A stretch of DNA of 64,000 nt from Chloranthus sessilifolius (GCA_021018995.1 CM037587.1:5954866-6018865), one strand, 5' to 3'. Shown: positions 23,156-35,242, counted from the stretch's first letter. Numbers and translations are program-made. The notes: a model not told the origin generated them from the letters alone.

Positions 23156-23372
23156 AAAAGAATATACATCCTCAAAAAGGAACTAAGAAGAACCACTGGT
23201 GATAGACATCCATCACCCAAAACAATGGTTCCTAATAGTAGTTCTTATAGAATGTATAATAATACAAGTAAACAAACGTCTATAATTATATATACAGACG
23301 GTGGCTACCAGGCACACAATAATTCAGAGTATAGTAAACAAAAACCTAAAATACAAGACTTATATACCCAAG

Positions 23373-23486
23373 CTAAGGGTAACACTCGTCCGCCTGTATA
23401 TCAGTTTCCTCATCCTCGGCCTCAGCCTCTGTCTTTGTCTGGTAGTCCGGGTCGGTCTCGATACCGGGAGCCCTAGCCTCAGAACC
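23373..23486 (-). other. LTR-encoded acidic open frame (element 2, right LTR)
   Basis: A 37-codon open stretch starting GSEARAPG, continuing with DPDYQ and an E/A/D-rich run, and ending ADECYP then TAG. It has no start codon of its own near the beginning, and a possible splice acceptor (TATAG|G) precedes it. Equivalent frames are at 28731-28841 (plus) and 43826-43939 (minus). The copy in the left LTR near 13640-13715 is disrupted. Confidence 0.55.
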
Positions 23487-24315
23487 TATAATTGTTATAG
23501 AAAGCAGGTGAGCTACATCTAAACTCAGTAGAAGAATCTCAACTAAAATTATACTGAAAATGTAAGACATGATTTGCAGGTAGTATCTCAAAAAAGAAAA
23601 TCAAAACAAAATATGCAGACAGGATAATTCAGATGACATATACTGAGTTTTCAAAGCACAGAACATATGTTATTAATATATGATTTGTTCTTAAAATCAT
23701 GTATAATTCTAACTTAAGAAACTCCTGTGAATATATAGCACGTGGTAATCAGGTGTATGCCGATAGGAAATTCCAACCAATCGTCGTTCATATGAATAAT
23801 TTTCAGAGTACAATAATGCCTCATCTATGGAGTGTAATTGTGCCGAGGGATTATCAAAGCAGATGCACGATTGTGCCAGGGCACTGATATGCCACCGAGT
23901 CGGTGGGGATCATCTGGATTAAATACTTAAAATCAAATACACACATATGACCTCAAGATTCAAACATCAAAACAGATAGCAGAAATCAGAAACAGGCATT
24001 AGAAGACAGAATTCAGAATGCAGAAAATCAGAAATGACAGAGGTTTATTGATATGCAACATGCTTTTAAAATAAAAATCTGGGTACAGATGTGAAGAAAT
24101 CATCAAATCATATTCAGATATATTTTTGAGTTGGATTTTCCCTATCTTAGATCAGACCTCTTTCTAAGCAAATCCAAAGCTTTTCAAAGCATCATGGTCT
24201 GATCCTAAACCACAAATATAGTACACTAAGTGTCAGACATGTCAGGATACTAACTGGCATAGTGCCCAGTAGTGTTTTGTCCACAAAACTAAAACATAGA
24301 AAAATAGGGGGGGTG

Positions 24316-24948
24316 ATTGATCGATCAATGTCCTTGCTTGATCGATCAATCCCACTCCTTGATTGATCAATGACCTCATTGATCGATCAACCTCTCAAAT
24401 AACTCACAGGTGACAAACGAAAATTGATCGATCAATATCCTTGATTGATCGATCAATCTTCAACCTTGATCGATCAATGCTTCATTTGATAGATCAATAG
24501 CTTCCTTTACTTCAGATTTAACAAAGAAAAATTGATCGATCAACACCCTTGTTTGATCGATCAATCTACCCCATTGATCGATCAATCTTTCCATTGATCG
24601 ATCAATCAACTATAACTCAAATTTCCCTCTTCCTCTTCTCACACTATTCTTATACAATTTGATCGATCAATGTCCAAATTGATCGATCAATCCTTGCCAT
24701 TGATCAATCAATGTCCTCATTGATCGATCATTTTAGTTTTTGATCGATCATTTCACTGTGATCGATCAACCTTCAGATTTGATCGATCAAATGCCAATTT
24801 GATTGATCAATGCCCATCGGGCATCCAACTTCAAGAAAACTACTCTACTGTTCCCATTAACTGTCTATACAAATTGATCGATCAATTCTTAACCTTGATC
24901 GATCAATCCCGGCATTGATAGATCAATTCACTGCCTTGATCGATCAAT
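24316..24948. repeat. GATCGATC palindrome array, right LTR of element 2
   Basis: About 20 cores, aligned with the left-LTR array. A few copies have single changes, for example GATTGATC and GATAGATC, and one stretch of spacers is deleted relative to the left copy. Confidence 0.93.
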
Positions 24949-25695
24949 AATGACAGTTCTCTATCATTAATGGCGATCACTTGTTTTGACCCATTTTCAC
25001 CATTGATATTTAATGGTTTCCAACAACCAGTCGCACCCCTCTTTCTTACACATTTATGAGGCTTTAACCTCCACACTTTTAATCTTAAAGCTTACCTCTT
25101 TGAAGCCCCTTTTGGGTTCTCGGCAAACGCGATCCGAAGAGGGTTTCGGATCTAAAATTTCAGATTCGTCGCCGTCGTAACCCGAAATAGCAGGTGCTTG
25201 GCTCTATTTCAATACGTAGAGATAGCATGCGTTCTCGCAAGACAACTTGAAGTAGCAACGTCGATTCCGCCCTCACAATCAATCAACCATTAACCTAGGT
25301 TCTCCTAGAGCTGTGGTTCCTCAAGGAAATTGCTTCAAACCCTAACCTCTAGCCATGGATTTTCAAAAACAAGAAGGTGGAGATGGAGATAGGTATCCCA
25401 AACCTTCTTCCTTCCCTTATAAGCTAAGAAAATGAAATATCTTTGATATTTTCATTTTCTTTCCAAGCTAGGCTCCGGTGTAAAGCGCACACACGACTTC
25501 TTCGGTGTACCACGCCTCATCAAGGGTCTACTAGATTCGGACTCACACGAGAAGTCACACATGACTTCACCTTACCAACGATTAGTATTATTTCTAATAT
25601 TATTAATTTAAAAATTTTAAATTTATCTTGATTTTCATGCTGGGCACGCATATCGAAGCAGTCGGATTCTTGTTCAAAATTTTAGGGTCGTTACA

Positions 25696-26006
25696 CGAAC
25701 TCTAATTTTAAACTCCGAATATGAATTCTAAATTTGAACTCTAATCTGAACTCTGATTTTGAAATATGAATAAGAACTCTAACTCTAAACTCCGAATCTG
25801 AACCCCGAAATCTGAACTCTGATTATGAAATCGAAGACGAACTTCGAATTTGAATATGAATCCGACTCTTTGAAATCCGTAATTTGGACCGGCACGGCGT
25901 GTTATCCATGATTTGGATTGAAACGACGAGTTATCAGTGATTTGGACCGGCACAGCGAGTTATCCGTGATTTGGACTGACACAAATAAGGTTATCAAAAG
26001 GTTTAG
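25696..26006. repeat. Target repeat resumed, with a 29-base tandem block
   Basis: 25696-25870 continues the GAACTCTGAA-type repeat of 1-1559. From about 25877 to 25990 there are four tandem units of 29-30 bases of the form ATTTGGACCGGCAC...GAGTTATCCGTG, with the second and fourth units diverged. No gene. Confidence 0.75.
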
Positions 26007-26552
26007 CATGAAAATTTTTTCATCGAGTGAAACCATAGTTGTTAAAGGTGACATTTTCAGTGGAGATCAGTGTCCAAAGAAATAAATGGAAAAGATAAAT
26101 ATGATTGAGTATGCTTTAGCCACAGTAGCCTCGTGCATACTATAGTTGGTATACGACTAGACTTCAATTTCATCGTTAGGATGAGATTTCATAGAAATGT
26201 AGGAATTATTCTTTGGAAAGCCATAAAGACATTACTTCAAGCATTTCATGCTTGTTTATAGGAGGTCGAGAGAGCTCGAGCTTAATACAGATTCTGAATG
26301 TGCTAGATGCACTGAAAATAGAAAATCTACTACAGGTTTTATTTTCAAGCTCACTCATGAAGCTATCTTTTTTAGAAGCTCTAAGAAGACTATAACGACT
26401 GACTCAATTATTTTTACTGAGTTTATTAGTTGCTATGAGGATATCCGTCAACCTAGGAGTTTTGGATTCTATTCATAGACCCATGGTCATTTATTATGAA
26501 AATAAAGTTGTTATAGAGTTAATAAAAATAAAAGAAAAATTAGAAGCAATAT
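26007..26552 (+). pseudogene. Ty1/copia RT-RNase H relic, left part
   Basis: Broken frames encode recognisable copia RNase H: MLVYRRSRELEL, CTENRKSTTGFIFK, IFFRSSKKTITTDSI and FTEFISCYED, where functional copies have CVDSRKSTSGY and SWKSAKQ-type wording. Upstream, the YALATVASC words sit where RT ends, with several stops. The reading is cut at 26552 by the solo LTR and resumes at 29257. It is a long-dead element. Confidence 0.8.
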
Positions 26553-27297
26553 TGTAACGACCCTAAAAATTCTGAACAAGAACCTGACTGTTTCGATATG
26601 CATGCCCGACATGAAAATCAAGACATATTGAAAATTTTGAATTTAATATTATTAGAAGTAATATTAATCCGTAATTAGGTGAATTCACGTGGGAATTCAC
26701 GTTTAAATCCAAGTCTTGAGAGATGTTGATACGGCATGTTATGCCGTAGAGACCGTGTAGGTGCTCCACACTGGAGCTTAAGTCATGGGAAACAGAAATA
26801 TCAAGGATATTTCTGTTTCTTAGCTTATAAGAGAAGGAAGAAGGGTTGCATACCTAATTTGCACCTTCCTCTTCCTTCTTGACCTGAAAAATTTGTAGCT
26901 AGGTTTGGTTCTAAGTGAGTTCTTCGAGGAAACAGGGTTAGGGATACCCGAGGTCGTGCATCGATCTAAATTAGGGTGTGGAGAGTTCAATAAGACAATT
27001 TCACATTTAGTCTAGGTATGTGTGAGGTCTCTGCGTGCTGAATCGGAGCCAATAGTCTCCTTGTTTGAGTCATACCGGCAATAAACTCCGAGAGTCAGAT
27101 TCGAAACCCTTCGAATCGCGTTTGCCGAGACCCCGAAAGGGGCTAAATAGAGGTGAGCTTTTACATTTAAGAAGGGCAAGATTAAAGCCTCTTATACATG
27201 TGTTTATGTGTCTGTAGATGGTGGTTAGAAACCATTAATGAAAAAATGGTAAAATAGATTAAATGGTAACCTCCATTAATGACAGAGAGCTGTCATT

Positions 27298-27933
27298 ATT
27301 GATCGATCAATAATGGATTGATCGATCAATGAGAGGCATTGATTGATCAATGAGAGGCATTGATCGATCAATTCGTATAAATGTTAAGTGGGAACAATGG
27401 AGGCATATGTCTGGAAGTTCTGTGCCCAAGAGGCATTGATCGATCAATTTGTTAATTGATCAATCAATTATGAGGATTGATTGATCACAGAAAGAATGAT
27501 CGATCAATGGCAAAGATTGATCGATCAATAAGGGTATTGATTGATCACTGGCATGAATTGATCGATCAATAAGGGCATTGATCGATCAATCTATATAAAA
27601 TGAGAATGAGAACAGGAAGAGAGAAATTAAAAATTTAGGTTGGTGATCAATCAATGAGGTCATTGATCGATCAATGAGATGGATTGATCGATCAACTAAG
27701 CTAGTGATTGATCAATTTTCCTCTGTCAAGTGTGATGAGTAAGAAGTTATTGATCGATCAATTGAAGCATTGATCGATCAATGAGAGGAGGCGATCGATC
27801 AATAGAGGCTGTTGATCGATCAATTAGCCTTGTCGCCTGTGAGTATTTGGAGGTGATTGATCGATCAATGAGGTCATTGATCGATCAAGGAGGAGGATTA
27901 ATTGATCAATCAAGGTATTGATCGATCAATCAC
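27298..27933. repeat. GATCGATC palindrome array in solo LTR
   Basis: A dense array of TTGATCGATCAA words with decayed members (TTGATTGATCAA and similar), at the same relative place as in element 2 (about 0.75-1.4 kb from the sense start of the LTR). Confidence 0.93.
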
Positions 27934-28730
27934 CCCTATTTTTGACTTGTCTGGAATTTGTAAATTTAACGCTGCTAGACACAGTGCCAGTTAATGGTCT
28001 GACATACCTGACACCTAGTGTACTATATTTATGGTCTAGGATCAGACCTTGACATTCAGAAAAGCTTGGGATTTACTTGGAAAGGTCTGACCTGAGGTAG
28101 GGAAATTCAACTGAAATTGCATTTATTCTTGATCTCATGGGTTCCAAATTTTTTGCATTCGACTACATAGTCTGATTTTATTTTCAAATCATATTTAGCA
28201 TATGTGTGAACACTATATTATATCTGACTCCTGCTATCTGACACCTGTCACCTGACACCTGATTTTCGTTATGTATAATATGTCTGCATGTGATTTGAGG
28301 TTTAATAATCTGATGAATCCCACCGACTAGGGAGTATATCCGTGTCTGACACAATCGTGAATTTGCTTGAAAATCCTCTGCACAATTGTACTCCATAGTA
28401 GAGGCATTGTTGCATTCCTAAAATTGTTCATGTGAATGACGATGGTCGGGATTACCCATCGGATCAAATCTGGCTACCACGTGCTATACTCACGGGAGTT
28501 ATTTAAGTTTACTATTCTAAGTCATTAAACACTGTATACATAATATTCTGTAAACTCTAATAAGTTTTGCTTGTTTTGATAAATTCTGCATATCTGAAAC
28601 ATCTGCTTGCATCTGTTCAATTCTGTCAACATCTTCTGCAACCATGTTTTATAATTAAGATGTAATTTTAATTGAAATTCTTTTATTGAGCTTAGATGGT
28701 TAGCTCACCCTGTTTTCCAAAATAATTATA

Positions 28731-28841
28731 GGTTCTGAGGCTAGAGCTCCCGGCACTGAGAGCGATCCCGACTATCAGCTTGATCCAGAGGCTGAGGCCG
28801 AGGAGGAGGATACTAATACCCCAGCTGACGAGTTCTATTAG
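28731..28841 (+). other. LTR-encoded acidic open frame (solo LTR)
   Basis: A 36-codon open stretch starting GSEARAPG, continuing TESDPDYQ and an EAEAEEED run, ending PADEFY then TAG. It is preceded by a possible acceptor (AATTATAG|G) and, further up, by the block TTAGCTCACCCTG that other LTRs share. Most differences from the copy at 43826-43939 are synonymous or E/D swaps. Confidence 0.55.
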
Positions 28842-29256
28842 CTGTTTGGGTACTAGTTGTCGTTTATTTGGGGATTTTTGTATGATACTCTAGATTATTG
28901 TGTGCCTGGTGGCTACTTTCTGTATTTACTTTCTATAGATATTTTTACTTGTGTTATTATACATTCTATAGGAACCACTATTAGGAACCATTGTTTGGGT
29001 GATGGATGTCTATCAACAGTGATTCTTCTTGGTTCCTTTTTGAGGATGCATATTCTTTTGATATTTATATATATACATGCATTGTTTATTTCTCTCTCTT
29101 TTAAAGCCATATATGATGACTCGATCTGCTACTACTGGATAGTGTCTGCTCTGATTTCCGCTAGACGAGCAGACATTCAGTGATTTGTCTCGGGGATCAT
29201 CCAGAGCATGATCCTGATGGCACGAATTTCCGGGCGCAGAAATCCAGGCAGTCACA

Positions 29257-29430
29257 AATATGCACATCGAAGTCAAATATCAATTAGTGTGTGAGAAAGT
29301 TTGTGAATGAATCATCGATGTTTCCCATTTATGTAGTAAGATATGATTGTTGATCTTCTTAATGAAGGACTTCCGTTGAAAGTCATGTGACCAGAATGGG
29401 AGTGCTAGAGACTTAAGTACATTAATTTAG
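29257..29430 (+). pseudogene. Ty1/copia RNase H relic, right part
   Basis: This continues the frame broken at 26552: HIEVKYQLVCEKV (functional copies have HIDIKYL-type wording) and, after stops, LLNEGLPLKVM, the eroded ADPLTKGLP end of copia pol. Confidence 0.75.
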
Positions 29431-30206
29431 TGAGACTTTTCTCGTATTGTTTTGCTTATTTTTCATGCTCTTTCTTTATTGTTAATATTTTTTACACTTT
29501 TTCTATTATTTTGGTGCATCTCTATTATTGGACCATAGTTTTTATTCGGCATATGCAATAAAATTAAACATTGCTTGAGTGCATAAGTGCTCAAATAAGG
29601 ATTGCTCTAGCTAGTGGTGACTTGGCACCACATCTATATAGCATTCATCCTGACAGATGAGTAATGATTTTCATAAGGTGAATGTCGTAATATATCAGGA
29701 TGACATACCTCAGAGTGTGAAGCAAGATGAATACAAGAATACACACAAGAGATTGCGTTAAACTATGCATGTCCTAGTATCAATAAAACCATAAGTAAAA
29801 CTCTTCTATGCTAATTTCAAGATTGGAATTGCCGTAGTGTCAATTGGGAAATATAATAACTATGAACATTCATGATCCTTTATTAGTATTATTTTTGAAC
29901 TTGGATGAATGATTTATTGTAGCGAAATAGTGATAATCAATGAAATTTTAACAAAATTGAAAGGATGGCCATCCACTTTTTGAAGTGAGTCAATCCATAG
30001 AGTCAATTGAGAAATATAACAAACTATGAACATTCATGATCATTTATTAGTATTATATTTTAACTTAGATGAGTGATTTATTGCTGCGAAATAGTGATAA
30101 TCAATAAAATTTTAATAAAATTGAAAGGATGGCCATCCGCTTTTCAAAGTGAGTCAATCCATAGAGTCATTGTCAAAATTAATATATTATAGATGTAAGT
30201 GTGTGG
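29431..30206. other. Copia 3' untranslated region with a 163-base tandem duplication
   Basis: There is no gene. Two tandem copies of about 163 bases (29839-30001 and 30002-30165) differ by scattered substitutions; each contains ACTATGAACATTCATGATC and GGATGGCCATCC. Confidence 0.75.
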
Positions 30207-30670
30207 AACAAGTGAGAGATTGTTAGATGTTTATGCTCCACACTCTAGTTCTTCCTTTTTTACATTTAAACCTAGGACAGGCAATGATAAATCCAACTGG
30301 TTGAACCTAATTTCGTGTTCAACGAGATTTGCAGCCATTGGATATGAGGGAATTTTGTCTAAATTGGATCCAATAAAAATGAAAATCATGGAAGTGGAGA
30401 TTCTTTGCTAGCAGAACATAAAATAAGGTTCAACTAGTTCAAGTTGACCATTGCCCACCTTGGATTGTCTCTAACAACTACACTATTTCAGTGCATCTAA
30501 GCCTTATTCCTACAATCAAATGGCATAAGTTTATTTCATATTTGGAAATTCATCTATTCTTAGTAAGTCATATGACCTCTAATTCTAGATTCTACGATAA
30601 GTAACCTAGAAAATATTGTATATGAGGACACAATTCCCTCCTTCTCATATTTCCCTGGAGTTTCATCTAT
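30207..30670 (+). mobile_element. Polypurine tract and start of 3' LTR of the copia relic
   Basis: AACAAGTGAGAGAT at 30207-30220 followed by TGTTAGATG is the classic copia polypurine tract and LTR start. The LTR end is not recognisable; it probably lies before the GA microsatellite. Confidence 0.6.
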
Positions 30671-30678
30671 TCACTAAC

Positions 30679-30680
<2 letters not shown>

Positions 30681-30735
<55 letters not shown>
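30681..30735. repeat. (GA)n microsatellite
   Basis: A pure GA repeat of about 27 units downstream of the polygalacturonase gene. Confidence 0.97.
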
Positions 30736-30738
<3 letters not shown>

Positions 30739-30915
30739 AAAAGTTGTCACTGGAAGAAAAGATCAATGCAGTGCCATTACACCAAAAATCGAGAATTTTA
30801 AAGCTACCAAGCTAAGGGATCATCAATAGGTAAGCATAAATCTTATTAAAGTTTAATATAAACCAATTGTTTTTTATCGTTGATACAAGTCTAGATCCAT
30901 ACATGAACTAACATA

Positions 30916-30921
30916 TTTATT
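30916..30921 (-). terminator. Possible polyadenylation signal of the polygalacturonase gene
   Basis: AATAAA on the minus strand, 26 bases after the stop codon. This would give a short 3' untranslated region; other signals further down are possible. Confidence 0.4.
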
Positions 30922-30946
30922 TAATACATATGCCTTGTATTTGTTT

Positions 30947-31551
30947 TCAAAAACAAGGTTTAGGGACAATTGTTCCTCCTTTAGAACCATTAACATTGTT
31001 GCAGAAACTTGTTGTGGGGTTCCCTCCATTTCCCACCAAATTGATGTCTTGCAAAACTATTCCTTGACATGGAAATTTGTTGCTACAGTCAAGATTCACA
31101 GCCACTTTTGTTGCACTTGTTCCTTTAATGTTCTTGTATACCACATTGCTTATTTTCACAGCTTGACTCTGCAAAATGTTTGAGTAATCACTCATCAACA
31201 ATTGGGAAAATAAATAAAACCAATTACTTTGATCAAAAGACTAGGACTTTGATTAGCAAAAGTAAATGAATAATAAAAAATAAAAGACTTTGGTCTTTGT
31301 GTATGAGGGGCTTACCTGTTGTTTACAAGCGGTCTTAGAGTCACAGTAGTTTTGATCTATAATTATAGGATTATTGACGTTCTGCATGACAATATTTTGA
31401 AAAATGACGTTCTTCACATCACCTGAGCCACCCTACTCAAGAAACATAAGAGATCATTTACCATGTTAAAATGACATGCGGCCAATAGCAAGTCAAGACA
31501 TGAATTTATATATGATTCGAGTTAGGAGATCATTTCCCACACATACACAAA

Positions 31552-31605
<54 letters not shown>

Positions 31606-34600
31606 CAAATGGTTTTGGTTTGTAGAGATTGTTAATGATCCCTTCACTCAAGTGATTGGAGATGTTCCGTATTGAAGTGGATATTGATCCACGCTCCTAC
31701 CCACCTTTTGAAAATTACATTTTTTTAGTATGAACCAATCCTCACTCTCAAATACTGATCTTATATATATATATATATGGAAAACGATCTTTTGACTAAT
31801 CTTTAGATTATAAACCCATGGCTCAAACTCTTATTGGTTGCATGTCATTTCAACTGCCTTTAAAAAGTCAAAGGCAACTTTGCAGTCAATAGCAACTCAA
31901 GCCGTGGGTTTAATCAATGGGTCAAAAAATTGGAAAATCGATACGTATCGTCTAGCTCCAAAACTGATACGTATCGGATGATACTATCGGTTCCGGACGA
32001 ACATTGGTATGTATCGTCCTGTATTTTGGTATTTTGTATGAGAGAAACCACTACAGTACCTTGAATGTACCGTATCAATGAGGTTCAAAGCCGATACATA
32101 TCGGTATTGGACGAGATTTTGACCCATGATTTAATCTCATAACTCGCGTGGGAAGATTTTGCCCAATATATATAGAAACTTGGTGATATGTATTGAAATG
32201 CATGTATGATCCAATCCTTCAAATCAGTTGGGCACCAAGTGACCCCAACCCGAGGATCGGATGCCACAATAAGTTGCCCAAGTTCAATCATATCTATCTA
32301 AAAAATAATTAAAAAGGATATCTATCCGTTGTTCAAAAGCTGATCATAGGTGCAATTTTTTTAAAGCATCAAGTTCAAGCGGTGGATGGGAAAGTTTGAC
32401 CTGATTTTTGAAGGGAAAAATGGTCTAAAAATAATTATTTTTTTCTAAAACTATAAGTGTTCGGCAAACCCTTAAGAGGATGGTGTGTAACTCAAGATCA
32501 TGTGCCACGTGGTACGTGATCTAGCATTTGAGTGAACGGTCACCGCCATGCACTGGAATGCATATATACGTGTGGGATGTGTCTTACCTGATAGGTTTTG
32601 ATCCTGACTCCATTTGTTGCTCCACGAATTGTGGCTCCATCTACCGTAACAGCAGAGACATGGGCTTCTGAGTTTCCATCTCCTAAGCTTCCAATACTGT
32701 ATTCATCACCATGCAAAAATTGAAAATAAATATTAACAATTAAAGTAATAGATTTTTCAAATGAATTATAGAAAAGTTTCTAACAAAGAAAATAAAAAAG
32801 GTGAGACCTTATTCCATGGCCCGGTCCACATGTTATGCCCGTAGCTTTGACATTTGAAGACCCACTTTCTATTGAGATGCAGTCATCACCTTCAACGATT
32901 TAATAAGCATGTCAGAGAACACAACTGATATCTAGGGTTTGAAGTTCAAGCTGAGATATTATAATGAGTTGAACCTTTTCGAACTTAAACCAAATATTGT
33001 TTTCCTAACCTCTTATTTATGTTACTTTATTTCTAGTTTCTTTGTTTCTTTTAAGAACTCATGCATCAAATAAATAAAGAATTTTCTTTTTTCTTGATTT
33101 TTTTTTATATACATTGAAAATAAAATATAGATTGAAAATTTCCTCTAACCATTGTTTTCTATTTTCTTTAGAATAGGATACACAAATTTTTTTTACTTTG
33201 AAATAATTTTTAGACAAAAATGGATACCAAATATTATAATTTTTATATAAAATTAAGGTGATGGAGAATTTGAGTTTGATTTTCTTCAATGGGGTTTTAC
33301 CTGTGCCTATGGCAGTACTCATGATTTGAATGTTTTGAGTGGATGTGATATGGATTCCATCTGTATTGGGGCTGTTTCCTGGTGCAGTTATGATGAGATT
33401 TGAAGCTTGGACATTGACACAGCTCTGAAAAGACACTTGAATTTGTTGACCATCTTTGATATTGAGGTTGCTAACCCTTAAGTTCTTGCATGAGTTGAAG
33501 GTTAGGGCCTGTCAAAACAAAACAAAAAACACATTTTAGTCTTTTCTCCTTTTCTTGCTAGGCAAGCTTGGATATTTTATCAAAACTCATTTGGGAACCC
33601 CCAAAAACCCATAAATAAAGGTAAAATAGAGGGCTAATTTACAAGTAAGTTGGCGAAATGATTTCACTATTTCTACCACATACTCATTTGGAAACTCCCC
33701 AAAAAGCCATAAAAAAATAGACTGCTATGTTATACATAAAGTCATATAATGATTCAACACTCATTTGAAACCCACAAAAGTACAAAACAAATGAAAATGG
33801 ACAGTCGTAGCTGGGAGAGCCATCGTCTGGCACGTGGCATGCAATCCCATGATCGTGTGTACCAATGATAGAAATTATATATAAAACGTAGCACGGTCAC
33901 AAAGGTCAACCAAGCTGAAAATGAAGGTTGAAGACATATTTAATTTCACCCTCCATTTTCAATTTGGTTGATCATGTTGATGGTATTATATTTTCTTATA
34001 TTTCTTTCAATCATATATAATCAATCACTCACTCCTTCACATTGCACTCAATGATGTGATCAAGTGCCACGTGGCAGTTAAACGATGGCTGTACACTGTC
34101 TTGGAAACATTTATCCATGAAAAATATAGGGCTAATTTATACATAATCATGCAAGGTGTCCAAGAACATACCGTTGGCGCGTCTTTGCAAGGCTGCAAAT
34201 CCACACACACAAAAAGAGTTATTAATTGAAGAGAGAAGGAGTTCATTGAATTGAATTTAGGGAATTTTAACTCAAAAACTAAACCACTTACAAGGGCCTT
34301 ATTTATTTTACAAGAGTTTTTCCACCATACTGCTCCATTGCCATTGATGGTTCCACCACCTTCAACTCTAAGATTTTGAATTTGGTTGAACCTAATCCAA
34401 ATTCTCTGATTACTTTTACTCCAGGCTGATTGATCGGACGGTGCTTGGATTGTTCCATATATCTGTCATAAAACGAAAACAATTCTTTCAAAAGAAGCTT
34501 AGTTGGAAAAAATATATAAGTACATTCAATAAGTAATTAAATTGAATCATTGAAAAAAAATGAAAAAAGCCCATTCAATTTCCATAATTTGATCATCTCA

Positions 34601-35242
34601 CCATCACTGTAATATCTGATCTGCAAGGACCTGAAAATGTTATTGGTTTAATAAGATAGTTTTTGTTCTTAGGCACCACAAGAACAGATGGAGCAGATGA
34701 ACAAGCTTCTTCCCAAGCCTTCATAAATGCCTAACAACACAATAAAGAGTTTAGTTAAACTACATTTACACCAACAAATATAACTCCTCAACTAAATATT
34801 TTCAATACCCAAAATCCAAACACAAAGAGCAAATGAGAATTGAATCACAATTCTACAAGGAAGAAATGTGATCAATTTTCGTGTTTTCGTAAATCTATTT
34901 TATTTATTCATAAAAGGGTACCTCAGTATCATCTTTTCCATCTCCTTTAGCTCCAAAATCCTCCACACTAACTACTGTAGGTGATGATTCAGAACTAGCC
35001 ACATATCTCTCCACACTAACCAATTCTGGTTTGTAGTTCATCGTGCTCGTGAATTTGGATTTATTTTCTGCGTCTCTGTCACCGTTGATGGAGCCTAAAG
35101 ACATAGGATAGGCACATCTGTCATAACCAGTGGCTTCATCTATACAATTAGAGAGTGGTGGGGCATTTTGTAAACTGCTATAACAAGAGTATGAACAAGA
35201 ACACAAGATGAAAAAGGTGAGTAAATAGATTTGTAGGCCCAT
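30947..35242 (-). CDS. Polygalacturonase (GH28), nine exons, intact
   Basis: A secreted pectin-degrading enzyme that hydrolyses alpha-1,4 galacturonan in the cell wall. I place nine exons: 35242-34922, 34730-34602, 34462-34292, 34192-34172, 33508-33301, 32889-32808, 32696-32588, 31432-31316 and 31168-30947, all with GT-AG introns and continuous phase, giving about 459 residues. The product starts with a signal peptide ([20 protein letters not shown]), then has an N-terminal extension before [13 protein letters not shown]. All four GH28 catalytic motifs are present: [21 protein letters not shown] and RIK (GVRIKTYQ). The C-terminus is cysteine-bearing (KPCF). The wording resembles plant endo-polygalacturonases of the abscission/dehiscence type; that assignment is an inference. 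An in-frame ATG 21 bases upstream (35263) is a less likely start because it precedes the signal peptide. Confidence 0.92.
31433..32587 (-). other. Long intron 7 of the polygalacturonase gene, with repeats
   Basis: This 1155-base intron contains a (GA)n tract at 31556-31603, a short (TA)n at 31765-31779, and a segment at 31930-32110 with repeated palindromic CGATACGTATCG-like words. No coding segment is seen. Confidence 0.8.
33800..34100. mobile_element. Candidate MITE in intron 4 of the polygalacturonase gene
   Basis: Terminal inverted repeats: GACAGTCGTAGC...AGCCATCGTCTGGCACGTGGCA on the left (from 33800) against TGCCACGTGGCAGTTAAACG...ACACTGTC on the right (to 34100). A second inner inverted pair lies at about 33905-33975. 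No clear target duplication was found, so the exact ends are uncertain. Confidence 0.5.

Larger units (their letters stand above)
13181..25695 (-). mobile_element. Element 2: complete Tekay/Del-like chromovirus
   Basis: A 12.5 kb minus-strand element with a perfect CGAAC duplication (13176-13180 and 25696-25700). LTRs begin TGTGA and end TTACA on the plus strand. In sense order it has LTR, an initiator-tRNA-Met-like primer site, gag with two zinc knuckles, protease, RT (VFVDDILVY intact), RNase H, integrase, a chromodomain, a palindrome-rich spacer, a degenerate accessory ORF, a polypurine tract and LTR. The chromodomain tail (WRNHSTSEATWERE) and the long LTRs fit the Tekay/Del group of chromoviruses, which insert into heterochromatin. 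Many stops and frameshifts show it is dead. It lies 55 bases from element 1. Confidence 0.93.
22939..25695 (-). repeat. Element 2 LTR, right copy (5' LTR in sense)
   Basis: 2757 bases starting TGTGACAGCCC and ending GGGTCGTTACA, followed by the second CGAAC. It carries a TA microsatellite (about 23119-23152), the conserved hairpin block (about 23165-23232), an intact acidic frame (23373-23486) and a GATCGATC array (24316-24948). Confidence 0.93.
26553..29256 (+). mobile_element. Solo LTR of the element 2 family
   Basis: 2704 bases from TGTAACGACCC to GGCAGTCACA, opposite in orientation to element 2, flanked by a perfect AATAT duplication (26548-26552 and 29257-29261). No internal region is present, so it arose by recombination between the two LTRs of a full element. 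It disrupts the copia RNase H reading exactly at the insertion point. Confidence 0.93.

Noticed and set aside
33059-33436. A single-exon reading of the polygalacturonase segment at 33059-33436
   Set aside because: Past 33301 the frame runs into an intron; GT at 33300 and the GH28 motif GDDCIS in the next exon show the true boundary.
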